In this document: positions 1-7,400 of the stretch, piece after piece
Layout: each line of letters starts with the position of its first letter
Numbering within the stretch: the first letter of the stretch is position 1
Assembly: GCF_001570605.1 (NCBI RefSeq)
Contig: NZ_BBXG01000029.1
Coordinates: 1 to 64,000, forward strand
Origin: Herbidospora cretacea
GTDB lineage: Bacteria > Actinomycetota > Actinomycetes > Streptosporangiales > Streptosporangiaceae
Length of the DNA stretch: 64,000 nucleotides
Reading direction: 5' to 3'
Notes under the pieces: generated by a model
The model's input: only the letters and a program-made list of their open reading frames with translations
What the model was told of the DNA's origin: nothing
The model's database searches: none
Made by a program: the position numbers and the translations under genes

Positions 1-1224
1 GATCCGGTCCAGCCAGATGGCCGTGGAGGTGTTGGCCACCGCGGAACCACCAGGCTCGGAGGCCGCGCTGGCCGACCAGTCGGGGTTCACATAGCCGGTG
101 GCACCCGCGTAGGGGTTGTCGACTCGGCCCGGGTTGACGATGTCGTCGTCGCCCTCGGTGGCGGTGACGGTGACGCTGGTCAGGCCGGAGGAGGCGACGG
201 TGATCGGCCGGGTGCCGTTGGTCTGGTCGCTGTCCTGCGCGGCGGCCAGGGTGACGGTCTGCGGGGTCTGCCAGTTCGACGTGGTGAAGGTCAGGCTGGC
301 GCCCGAGGAGACGGTGATGTTGGTGTCACCGGAGCCGGCCGTGTTGGTCACGGTCACGTTGCCGCTGGGCGCGGCCTGGAGGCGCACCGTGTAGGTGGCG
401 GTGCCGCCCTCGGGGACGGTCACGGCGGTCGAGGAGACGACCAGCGCCTGGGTCTGCGTCACGTCGTCGTCGGCCTCGGTCGCGGTGACGTTGACGCTGG
501 TCAGACCGCTGGAGGCGACCGTGAAGGTGCGCGAGCCGTTGGTCGTGTCGCTGTCCTGCGCGGCGGCGAGGGTGACGTTCTGCGGAGTGTTCCAGTTGCT
601 GCTGGTGAAGGTGAGGCTGGTGCCGGACGTCGCGGTCAGGTTGGTGTCACCCGAACCGGCGGTCGTGGTCACGGTCACGTTGGAGCTGGGCTGCGACTGG
701 AGCCGCACCGAGTAGGTGGCGGTGCCGCCCTCGGGGACGCTCACGCTGGTCGGCGAGACCACGAGGGCCTGCTGCGACGGGCTGGGCGAAGGCGACGGGC
801 TCGGGCCGCCGTTGCAGACGGTCCCGTTCAGCGAGAACGAGGTCGGGTTGGTGTTGGTGCCGCTGACCTGGCCGTTGAAGCCGATCTGCACCGACTGGCC
901 GGTGCCCAGGCTGCCCGCCCAGGAGGGCGCGACCACGGTCACGTTCTGGCCCGACTGCGTCCAGGTGCCGTTCCAGCCCTGCTGAACCGTCTGGCTCCCC
1001 GGCCACGTGTACGTGAGCCGCCACGGGTTCACCGCGTCGCCGAGGTTGTTGATCGTGATGTTGGCGCCGAAACCGCTGCCGTTGTCCCACTGTTTGGCGT
1101 AAGTGACCTGGCAGGCCACGGCGGCGCCGGCAGGCGCCTGCATGACGGCGAGCCCGGTGACGGCGAGCAGCATCGCGGCCGCCACCATCAGCGCTCTGCG
1201 CCAGGAACTCAATCGGGGTCCCAT
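1..1224 (-). CDS. Secreted GH6 exocellulase with CBM2 (C-terminus beyond window)
   Basis: The 408 visible codons start at ATG 1224 behind a GAGGAGAAG ribosome site. They encode a signal peptide with twin Arg (about residues 1-36), a cellulose-binding CBM2 domain (about 37-140, with Trp residues and flanking Cys), a Pro/Ser linker, then two repeats of about 100 residues. Each repeat has a PEGGTATY motif and ends in an acidic TE-DDD stretch, like the Calx-beta-type modules of actinobacterial cellulases. The last residues (NPYAGATGYVNPDWSA, then EPGGSAVAN and WLDR) match the start of GH6 exocellulases such as Thermobifida Cel6B. The catalytic domain lies outside the window. Family knowledge: processive release of cellobiose from cellulose outside the cell. 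A CebR-type operator lies just upstream. GH6 is judged only from the domain start, so confidence in secretion and cellulose binding is higher than in the exact family. Confidence 0.85.
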   Translation of the reverse strand, partial: MGPRLSSWRRALMVAAAMLLAVTGLAVMQAPAGAAVACQVTYAKQWDNGSGFGANITINNLGDAVNPWRLTYTWPGSQTVQQGWNGTWTQSGQNVTVVAPSWAGSLGTGQSVQIGFNGQVSGTNTNPTSFSLNGTVCNGGPSPSPSPSPSQQALVVSPTSVSVPEGGTATYSVRLQSQPSSNVTVTTTAGSGDTNLTATSGTSLTFTSSNWNTPQNVTLAAAQDSDTTNGSRTFTVASSGLTSVNVTATEADDDVTQTQALVVSSTAVTVPEGGTATYTVRLQAAPSGNVTVTNTAGSGDTNITVSSGASLTFTTSNWQTPQTVTLAAAQDSDQTNGTRPITVASSGLTSVTVTATEGDDDIVNPGRVDNPYAGATGYVNPDWSASAASEPGGSAVANTSTAIWLDRI

Positions 1225-1253
1225 AGCTTTCTCTTCTCCTCGGCGTACTCGAT

Positions 1254-1267
1254 TGGGAGCGCTCCCA
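1254..1267. promoter_or_regulatory. CebR-type operator (cellulose/cellobiose control)
   Basis: The perfect 14-bp palindrome TGGGAGCGCTCCCA lies 30 bp upstream of the exocellulase start. It is identical to the consensus operator of CebR, the LacI-family repressor of cellulose genes in Streptomyces. This placement predicts repression of the cellulase until cellobiose or cellotriose is present. The regulator itself need not be in this window. Confidence 0.85.
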
Positions 1268-1331
1268 ACATGAGTTCGTTTCGCCGAGGTGTACAGGATG
1301 TTTCCGTTTTCAACGAGATGTCGCAGGACGC

Positions 1332-1931
1332 CTATGAAAGATTCAGAGTGCGTGCGGCCAGCCGGTGGAGGTGCTGCCGGAACCGGGCCAGCACCTCGGG
1401 GTTCTCCGGTCCCATCCGGTCGCCGGCCTCGTCGAGCACGCCGCCCTGCACGAACCCGTGCACACACCAGATCAGCGTCCAGACGCAGTACTCCATGTCG
1501 GCCGTGTCGTCGATGTACCCGGCGTCCGCGGCCTGTTCCAGGACGGACGTCGTCATGGTGATCAAGGGCTGGGAGTACTGCCGCTCCAGGCCGGTGAGGT
1601 CGGCCGCGTCGTACAGCCACCGGTGGATCCACAGCGCCGGGAACTCCGGGTGGGCGACGCAGAAGTCGATATAGCGGTCGACGATCTCGTGCACGGCGTC
1701 CGCCACCGAGATCTGGTCGGCCGTCATCATCTCGTTGATGACGCCTTCGAGCTCCTCGGTCTCGATGCGGGCGGCCCGCTCGATGACGGCGAGATAGAGG
1801 TCCCGCTTGGACCCCCCGAAACCCTCCTCGGCCGGGTCGATCCCGGTCGAGTCGGCGATCTGCTTCAAGGTCGTGGCGTCGTATCCGAGTGCGGCGAACA
1901 GCCGTGTGGCCCCCTGCAGCAGGCTTTCCAT
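1332..1931 (-). CDS. TetR-family transcriptional regulator
   Basis: A 199-residue protein, normal for the family. Residues about 1-50 form the helix-turn-helix (TTLKQIADSTGID, then GSKRDLY); the C-terminal part is helical with several Trp and Cys, as in ligand-binding TetR domains. The usual aromatic LYxHF segment before GSK is replaced by EEGFGG, which is atypical for the recognition helix. The only in-frame start is ATG 1931; a stop lies eight codons upstream. It ends about 65 bp from the CebR-type box and transcribes toward the cellulase gene. The target and ligand are unknown; nothing ties it firmly to cellulose use. Confidence 0.85.
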   Translation of the reverse strand: MESLLQGATRLFAALGYDATTLKQIADSTGIDPAEEGFGGSKRDLYLAVIERAARIETEELEGVINEMMTADQISVADAVHEIVDRYIDFCVAHPEFPALWIHRWLYDAADLTGLERQYSQPLITMTTSVLEQAADAGYIDDTADMEYCVWTLIWCVHGFVQGGVLDEAGDRMGPENPEVLARFRQHLHRLAARTLNLS

Positions 1932-2248
1932 CCAGGGCTCCCGATCCCTAGTTCCTTACCTTTTCCAAGTCCAGCACCCAGCCGGTCACGGGAGAGCAAA
2001 CGGCGCGCTTGACCACGGAATCCCCTTATTTATGGGCGTTTCATGCCTTTCTGAGATGTTTTACTGTCTTAGGTTTGCCATGTCATGGTTTGGTGGCTAG
2101 TGTCGGTTTCGTTGCCAAGTGCTGACCATCCCACAACAGAGCGCTTGACCATCACGTCCGGTCGCCGGCCCCCAGGGCCCGCCGGACACCGCCACCCCTG
2201 CTGACACGCGTGGCCGTCCTGTCGTCGTACGGAAGATCTCCCTTTTTC
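1932..2248. other. Intergenic region with two GCGCTTGACCA copies
   Basis: This 317-bp gap separates the TetR gene from a divergent secreted-protein gene. It is less GC-rich than its surroundings. The 11-mer GCGCTTGACCA occurs at 2005-2015 and again at 2141-2151; each contains TTGACC, a plausible -35 element, and the first is followed about 12 bp later by a TATTTAT stretch. They may be promoters for the rightward gene. I see no RNA gene or coding sequence here. Confidence 0.4.
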
Positions 2249-2872
2249 ATGTTCGCCATCACCGGCATCCTGAAGAAAACGACCGTGACCACCGTCCTCG
2301 CCACCGCCGGCATCGCCGTCGCCGGCCTGGGCGCGACCGGCGCCGCCAGCACCCTGGCCGCCCCCCCGCACGCGAACCCCGTCCGCATCCACACCAAGCC
2401 GGCCGCCATCGTGAAGCCGCTGGAGAAGCCGCTCGTGAAGGAGCCCTCCTTCGTCAAGCCGGCCGTGTTCACCGGCACGACCACCGCCTCCTACTTCTGG
2501 GACGACGCCTCCGGCCGGGCCGGCGACACCGGACTGCCCGCCAGCGGCAAGCCGATGCAGAAGGGCATGGCCGCCTCCCCCAGCTGGCCCCTCGGGACCG
2601 AGGGCTACGTGGTCTACAAGGGCCAGAAGAAGCCGTTCTTCGTCGGCGACCGCGGACCGGGCGTACCGTCGTCGAAGGGCGTCATGCTCGACCTCGACGG
2701 GCAGACCTTCGCCGAGCTGACCGGCGGCTCCTTCGACATGACCACCCTGGCCGTGAAGGGCAACGGCGGCGCCGGCCACATCCCGATCGAATACCACATC
2801 ACCAAGTGGGGCGACGGCACGGGCCTCAAGGCCGCGCCGGTTCCGTTCTCCCTCGGCGCGTGGCGGCACTGA
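2249..2872 (+). CDS. Secreted RlpA-like double-psi beta-barrel protein
   Basis: A 207-residue protein. I chose ATG 2249 because it puts a Lys-Lys-Thr signal peptide at the N-terminus with cleavage near STLAAPPHA (about residue 38), and GGAAG lies upstream; an ATG at 2210 is in frame but makes an odd leader. After a Pro/Lys-rich spacer the domain from about residue 75 has SYFWDDASGRAG, a LGTEGYV strand, and the DRGPG motif followed by MLDLD, the pattern of RlpA/DPBB folds in peptidoglycan-binding or cleaving proteins and expansin-like proteins. Predicted to act in the cell wall or outside the cell. The catalytic Asp of DRGP is present, but enzymatic activity is not certain. Monocistronic, followed by tRNA-Lys. 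Confidence 0.7.
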   Translation: MFAITGILKKTTVTTVLATAGIAVAGLGATGAASTLAAPPHANPVRIHTKPAAIVKPLEKPLVKEPSFVKPAVFTGTTTASYFWDDASGRAGDTGLPASGKPMQKGMAASPSWPLGTEGYVVYKGQKKPFFVGDRGPGVPSSKGVMLDLDGQTFAELTGGSFDMTTLAVKGNGGAGHIPIEYHITKWGDGTGLKAAPVPFSLGAWRH

Positions 2873-2924
2873 GAGGTAACGATGTGCGTTTCGGGCGGGG
2901 GAGCTGCTAAAGTTTTCCTCGCGG

Positions 2925-3001
2925 GCGCCGCTAGCTCAGTTGGTTAGAGCAGCTGACTCTTAATCAGCGGGTCCGGGGTTCGAGTCCCTGGCGGCGCACC
3001 A
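2925..3001 (+). tRNA. tRNA-Lys (anticodon CUU), CCA encoded
   Basis: The cloverleaf is clear. The acceptor stem GCGCCGC (2925-2931) pairs with GCGGCGC (2991-2997). The D-arm contains AGCTCAGTTGGTTAGAGC. The anticodon stem GCTGA/TCAGC encloses the loop CTCTTAA with anticodon CTT at 2959-2961. The T-loop is GGTTCGAGTCC. The discriminator A is at 2998 and CCA is genomically encoded. Confidence 0.97.
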
Positions 3002-3005
3002 AGCG

Positions 3006-3043
3006 AAACCCAGATCACTTAGTGGTCTGGGTTTTTCGTTTTT
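3006..3043 (+). terminator. Rho-independent terminator after tRNA-Lys
   Basis: The arms AAACCCAGA (3006-3014) and TCTGGGTTT (3026-3034) form a 9-bp stem around an ACTTAG-containing loop. A T-rich run interrupted by CG follows directly. Confidence 0.85.
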
Positions 3044-3083
3044 CCTAAAGGCGTTCAAACACCAGACAGACCGCGGTCCGACG

Positions 3084-4013
3084 GTGCAGAATCCGCCTGT
3101 GATCATGTCATTGGGCGACGATCTAGACAGCCGGGTCAGAGGCGCCGCCATGGCATGGCTCCGCCGACGCTCCACGCCGGAGAATCCTGTCGTCAGTCGA
3201 GCGGAACTCCTCGGTTTCCAGTTCGAGGGACGCACCTTCCCGCTGGTCGACAACCAACTGGGCATCCGCAAGCCCCAGGGGTTCAGCGCCGCACTCTCGA
3301 TCCTGACGACCTACCGGTCGGACGGTCGTAGCGCACCCTACGAAGACGCCGTCGGAGACGACGGCTTACTGCGCTACAAGTTCCAGGGGAACCCGAGCCA
3401 CTACACCAACGAGGGGCTGCGGCAGGCGCATCTTCAGGGCGTGCCACTCATGTGGTTCGTCGGTGTGCAGGCCGGCCTCTATCTGCCGTTCTTTCCGGTA
3501 TGGATCACCGCGGTCGAAGAAGCGGCGAAGCAGGTAGCGGTGGCGCTGGAGGAAGCCCAGCGGATGATGCCGGTGGAGGGCCCCGTCAGCCCGCTCGAAC
3601 GCCGCTATGCGGAACGCGTCACCCAGCAGAGGCTGCACCAGCCGGTTTTCCGGCAGCGTGTCATTCAGGCCTATGAGACGAGCTGTGCGATGTGCCGTCT
3701 CCGGCACCGATCGCTTCTGGACGCGGCCCATATTCTCCCCGATCGCCACAGCCTTGGCATCGCGGCGGTCTCAAACGGGCTCGCTCTCTGCAAGATCCAT
3801 CACGCGGCGTTCGATCAGAACATCCTGGGGATCCGGCCTGACTTCGTGATCGAGGTCCGCTCGGACATCCTTGAAGAGATCGATGGGCCGATGCTCAAGC
3901 ACGGCCTCCAGGACATGCATGATCAGCCCATTTCGCTGCCGCGGCACCGAGCGGATCGGCCTCATCGAAATCTGATCGAAGAGCGGTACGAGATGTTCCG
4001 CAGCGCTGGTTGA
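3084..4013 (+). CDS. HNH endonuclease, possible modification-dependent restriction enzyme
   Basis: A 309-residue protein. The C-terminal domain (about 190-290) carries a full HNH/zinc-finger signature: CAMC, then DAAHI, then NGLALCKIHHAAFD. The N-terminal 170 residues have TYRSDGR and a GVPLMWFVGVQAGLY stretch typical of the predicted-restriction-endonuclease group (COG3440), in which a recognition domain precedes the nuclease. Members such as the ScoMcrA/SprMcrA enzymes cut methylated or phosphorothioate-modified DNA; whether this one does is inference. The start could be GTG 3084 or ATG 3105; neither has a clear ribosome site. GC content is somewhat lower than in neighbours, it stands alone beside a tRNA gene, and its end overlaps a decayed gene on the other strand, all consistent with acquisition as a defence gene. 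Confidence 0.7.
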   Translation: MQNPPVIMSLGDDLDSRVRGAAMAWLRRRSTPENPVVSRAELLGFQFEGRTFPLVDNQLGIRKPQGFSAALSILTTYRSDGRSAPYEDAVGDDGLLRYKFQGNPSHYTNEGLRQAHLQGVPLMWFVGVQAGLYLPFFPVWITAVEEAAKQVAVALEEAQRMMPVEGPVSPLERRYAERVTQQRLHQPVFRQRVIQAYETSCAMCRLRHRSLLDAAHILPDRHSLGIAAVSNGLALCKIHHAAFDQNILGIRPDFVIEVRSDILEEIDGPMLKHGLQDMHDQPISLPRHRADRPHRNLIEERYEMFRSAG

Positions 4014-4396
4014 CCGCGGCCGAAGGCGATGGTTCTGCCGTTGCGGACCTTGCCGGCCTTATAGGTCACCGTTTCGACGACCGCGTCCTCCGGGTCGACG
4101 AGCGTGATCGTGTCGCCGTCGTCGCCGAGCCACGAGTCGAACTGGTCGAGGTCCGGGAAGCCTGCCGCGAAGTAGGGCGCCAGCCGCCGGAACAGCTTGG
4201 GCCAGATCACCGTCGTGTCGAGGGCGCCGGCCGTGATCGTGGCGGGGCGGCCCGGGCGGGCGGAGATGCCTCGGCGGTTCAGGGCGGGGGAGGTCCCCGA
4301 GGGCCTGGGGAGCGCTTCGATCAGGGCGGGGGTGTCGGGCAGGAACTTGACGGTGTCACCGTCGGGCTCGGGGACCTGGCGCGGGAGATCGGATAA
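3962..4396 (-). pseudogene. Decayed thermonuclease-like (SNase) gene
   Basis: A minus-strand reading frame opens without a start codon after a stop at 4397-4399. It reads PEPDGDTVKFLPDTPALIEAL, then NRRGISAR, then jumps to VIWPKLFRRLAPYFA and a C-terminal part with GDTITLV. In actinobacterial staphylococcal-nuclease-like proteins a PDGDT-V/I-F segment is followed by a longer catalytic region (with an AIDALETH-like motif) before a WPKLFRRL segment. That middle is missing here, as is the N-terminus. The 3' end overlaps the HNH gene by about 50 bp. I read this as a remnant left by deletion. The family assignment rests on remembered motif patterns and needs a search; a short functional secreted protein is less likely because there is no start. 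Confidence 0.5.
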
Positions 4397-4458
4397 TCAC
4401 CAAATTGCCGTGCAAAAGTTTGTATGTCATCGCCTGTCACCCCGTGGCGAGAATGGAT

Positions 4459-5070
4459 TCAGATCCAGCCTGCTTCCGTGGCTATGCGTATCGCGTCCAC
4501 GCGATTCCTCGCGTTGAGTTTGGTGACGATTTTGGTCAGGTAGTTTCGTACCGTCCCGACCGAAACGTGCATTTGCGCGGCGATCTCGGGGGGCTCCGCT
4601 CCCCCGGCGGCCAGGCGCAGCACCTGGATCTCCCGGCCGGACAGGGGGATCTCGCCGACGTCCCACGCGGTCAGCGCCAGCTGCGGGTCGATGATCCTGC
4701 GGCCGGCCGCCACTTCCCGTACGGCCTGGGCCAGCCGCTCCGACGGGGTGTCCTTCAGCAGGAAGCCCGACACCGACACCGACAGGGCCCGCCGCAACGT
4801 GCCGGGGCGGCCCAGGCCCGTCAGGATCAGGGTCCGGCACGACGGGAGTTTGGCGTGGAGCTCCTCGGCGGCCGACAGTCCGTCGATGACGGGGAGGTCG
4901 ACGTCGATCACGGCGACGTCGGGGCGGTGCTCCAGGGCCGCCGGCACGATGTCCGCGCCGCTGCCGACCTGGGCCACCACGGTGAGGTCGGGTTCGATCT
5001 CCAGGAGGGCGGCCAGAGCGCCCCGGACGATGCGAACGTCCTCGGCGAGGAGGATCCGTAACGTGAGCAC
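4459..5070 (-). CDS. NarL/LuxR-type response regulator of the RiPP locus
   Basis: A 203-residue regulator. The receiver domain (about 1-120) has the acidic pair LLAEDV, phospho-acceptor Asp in VAVIDVDLP, and the KD of FLLKDTP. The LuxR-type helix-turn-helix (about 140-200) contains LSGREIQVLRLAAGG and VSVGTVRNYLTKI. It lies 90 bp downstream of a two-module histidine kinase on the same strand and is its likely partner. The gap contains TTGCCT and TACAAGAT with 16-bp spacing, a possible promoter of its own. Resemblance is to DesR-type regulators. Its targets probably include the RiPP operon upstream, by position only. Confidence 0.9.
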   Translation of the reverse strand: MLTLRILLAEDVRIVRGALAALLEIEPDLTVVAQVGSGADIVPAALEHRPDVAVIDVDLPVIDGLSAAEELHAKLPSCRTLILTGLGRPGTLRRALSVSVSGFLLKDTPSERLAQAVREVAAGRRIIDPQLALTAWDVGEIPLSGREIQVLRLAAGGAEPPEIAAQMHVSVGTVRNYLTKIVTKLNARNRVDAIRIATEAGWI

Positions 5071-5160
5071 GCCATTCCCCCGGCCGGTTTCAAGGTCAAA
5101 ATGAATCTTGTACCGACGTGGCGGAATTAGGCAATGCCGGACATTCTTGACAGAGCGTCA

Positions 5161-7371
5161 TTATGGGATGTCGACCTTTAACAGGAACGTGCCGGAATCT
5201 CGTACGCATTTCAACGAACCGCCGATGGAGTTGAGGCGTTCGGCCAGGTCATCCAGGGCGGTGCCGGGCTCTCCGGGGGGCGGCAGCGCGGGGACGCCGT
5301 CGTTCCGGACCGTCAAAGTCACGTCGGCGGTCACCACGATCTCGCAGCACGTCGCGGCGCTGTGCCGCAGGACGTTCGTGACGGCCTCGCGGAGCACGAC
5401 CGCCAGCACGGCGTCGACCTCCTCGGGGACCTCCCCGGCGCTCGCGTGGACGCGGACCCCGGCCGCCGCCAGGGTCGCGCGGGCGGTGTCGAGTTCGGCG
5501 GCGAACGACATGTGGCGGTAGCCGCTGGCCACCGACCTGACCTCGCCGACGGCGCGGCGGGCGACGTCCAGGACCTCGGCGAGTTCGGCCCGGGCGCGGT
5601 CGGCCGAGCCGGGCAGCAGGCGGTAGGCGCGTTCGCTCTTGACCGTCATGGCGGCCAGGTCCTGGCCGAGCAGGTCCTGGAGTTCGCGGGCCACCCGCAG
5701 GCGTTCCCGGGTGACCGCGCCCCGGGCCAGTTCGTCGCGGGCCTGGTCGACCTGGGCGACGAGGCCGCACAGTGAGCTGATGCCGTACACGACCAGGCCG
5801 GTCAGCAGGGTCGAGAGGGTGAGGTAGGCGGTCCACTCCCCCGGGTCGCCGTGGAACACCGACAGGGCGGCCACGCTGACGCCGACGGCGGCGTAGCAGC
5901 TCCAGCGCCACGCTCCGGACAGGACGATCAACGTGGTGCCGGCCAGGAACCCGCCCATCGAGCCCCACGGAGCGCCGATCCACAGCAGCGGCAGATACGT
6001 CGCCACCACCTGGACCGGCAGCGCCGCGCCCCGGAGGAAGCCCAGGATCAGCGCGATCTGCACGCCCACCAGAACGGCCACGCAGAGCGCGAACTCCAGC
6101 AGGCCGAGCGAGTCGACGCTCTGGGCCAGCACGTTCACCACCATCAGCAGGCCGTAGCCGAGCAGCACGACGATCGCGATCGTGCGGGCCACCCGCAGGT
6201 GCCACGGCTGGCCGGTGATCTGGGCGACCGTCCGCGTCACCGGGTCGTCGACCGGCGGCGGCGCGGGAGGGGCGAGGGGGACCTCGGCGGTGAAGGTGAA
6301 GCGGTCGCCGTCCAGGACGGTGGTGCTTGTGCCGCCGGCCGCCTCGACGCGGGCCGACAGGTTGTCCAGGCCCACCCCCGCGTCGGGGACCGGCGCCGGC
6401 GCGTCGGCGCCGTCGTTGACCACCCGCAGCACGATGTGCTCGCCCGCCAGGTCGGTCTCGACCCGGCAGTGCCGCGCCTTGCTGTGCCGCAGCACGTTGG
6501 TGATCGCCTCGCGCAGCACGATGGCCAGGACCGTGTCGACCTCCTCGGGCAGCGGGCAGGGCGACAGGCTGATCTCGACGGCCATGTCCGCGGCGATCAG
6601 CATCGACTCGGCCGACCGCACCTCGGCCGCCAGCGACATCGGCCTGCTGCCGCCCGCGACGACCCGGACGTCGCCGAGCGCCTGGCTCGACAGCGTGAGC
6701 ACGTCGCGCAGCTCCCGCCGGGCGCGCTCGGCCGAGCCGGGCAGCAGCCGGTAGGCCAGCTCGCTCTTCAGCGTGAGCGCCGAGACGTTGTAGCCGAGCA
6801 GGTCGTGGACGTCCCGGGCCACCCGCAGCCGTTCCTGCGCGACCGCGAGGGCGGCCAGTTCGCCCCGGGCGGCGTGCACGGTCAGCGCGAGCGAGGCCAG
6901 GGAGCTGAGGCCGTAGACCATCAGGCCGGTCAGGGCGGTGAAGTAGGTGCCGTAGACGACGTCGAGCGGGGCCATCCCCTTCCACGTCAGGGCGATCAGG
7001 ACGGTGGCGGGGACGGCGGCGTACAGGGCCCAGCGCAGCGGACCCGCGACGGCCAGCAGCATCGAACCGGCCAGGAACCCGGCGGACGACCCGGCCTGCG
7101 GCCCGGCCCACAGGAACGGCGCGAACGTGACGACGGCCTGGGCCGACAGGGTGAGCGCCTTCGGCCGCGAGGACCACAGCAGGACGTCCCGGGTCGAGTG
7201 GACGAGCTGGAGCCCGAACGCGGTCAGCAGACAGACGACGAACGCGCCGAGCGGCCAGCCGCGCAGCCCCTCGTCCCAGACGAAGATCAGGGCGTTGAAG
7301 GTGTACGCGGACAGCACGGCGGCGATGACGGCACGCGCCATCAGCCCGGGTCGCATTCCTAACGACACCAC
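5161..7371 (-). CDS. Tandem two-module sensor histidine kinase with degenerate second module
   Basis: A 736-residue protein with two complete DesK-like units in one chain: about six membrane segments, a HisKA_3 helix and an HATPase domain (1-370), then the same again (380-736). Module 1 keeps the phospho-acceptor His (RDVHDLLG, near 189), the N-box (REAITNVLRHS) and the G-box (GVGLDNL). In module 2 the His is Gln (RELQDLLG, near 565) and the G-box reads GTALDDL, while the N-box remains. Module 2 therefore looks like a pseudokinase, perhaps regulatory, formed by gene duplication and fusion. I prefer GTG 7371 (GGAG five bases upstream) over ATG 7356, whose Shine-Dalgarno would abut it. That start adds a TTA codon at 7360-7362, so bldA-type control is possible. 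Starts 29 bp after the SagB gene; partner is the next gene. Confidence 0.88.
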   Translation of the reverse strand: MVSLGMRPGLMARAVIAAVLSAYTFNALIFVWDEGLRGWPLGAFVVCLLTAFGLQLVHSTRDVLLWSSRPKALTLSAQAVVTFAPFLWAGPQAGSSAGFLAGSMLLAVAGPLRWALYAAVPATVLIALTWKGMAPLDVVYGTYFTALTGLMVYGLSSLASLALTVHAARGELAALAVAQERLRVARDVHDLLGYNVSALTLKSELAYRLLPGSAERARRELRDVLTLSSQALGDVRVVAGGSRPMSLAAEVRSAESMLIAADMAVEISLSPCPLPEEVDTVLAIVLREAITNVLRHSKARHCRVETDLAGEHIVLRVVNDGADAPAPVPDAGVGLDNLSARVEAAGGTSTTVLDGDRFTFTAEVPLAPPAPPPVDDPVTRTVAQITGQPWHLRVARTIAIVVLLGYGLLMVVNVLAQSVDSLGLLEFALCVAVLVGVQIALILGFLRGAALPVQVVATYLPLLWIGAPWGSMGGFLAGTTLIVLSGAWRWSCYAAVGVSVAALSVFHGDPGEWTAYLTLSTLLTGLVVYGISSLCGLVAQVDQARDELARGAVTRERLRVARELQDLLGQDLAAMTVKSERAYRLLPGSADRARAELAEVLDVARRAVGEVRSVASGYRHMSFAAELDTARATLAAAGVRVHASAGEVPEEVDAVLAVVLREAVTNVLRHSAATCCEIVVTADVTLTVRNDGVPALPPPGEPGTALDDLAERLNSIGGSLKCVRDSGTFLLKVDIP

Positions 7372-7400
7372 AGGGTCTCCACTTACCGGGAAATTTCGGC

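Noticed and set aside
2005-2151. Repeated GCGCTTGACCA as a regulator binding pair
   Set aside because: The shared part is mostly a -35-like TTGACC; two copies 136 bp apart are too little evidence.
2925-4396. Integrated element using tRNA-Lys as attachment site
   Set aside because: I saw no integrase and no repeat of the tRNA 3' end downstream.
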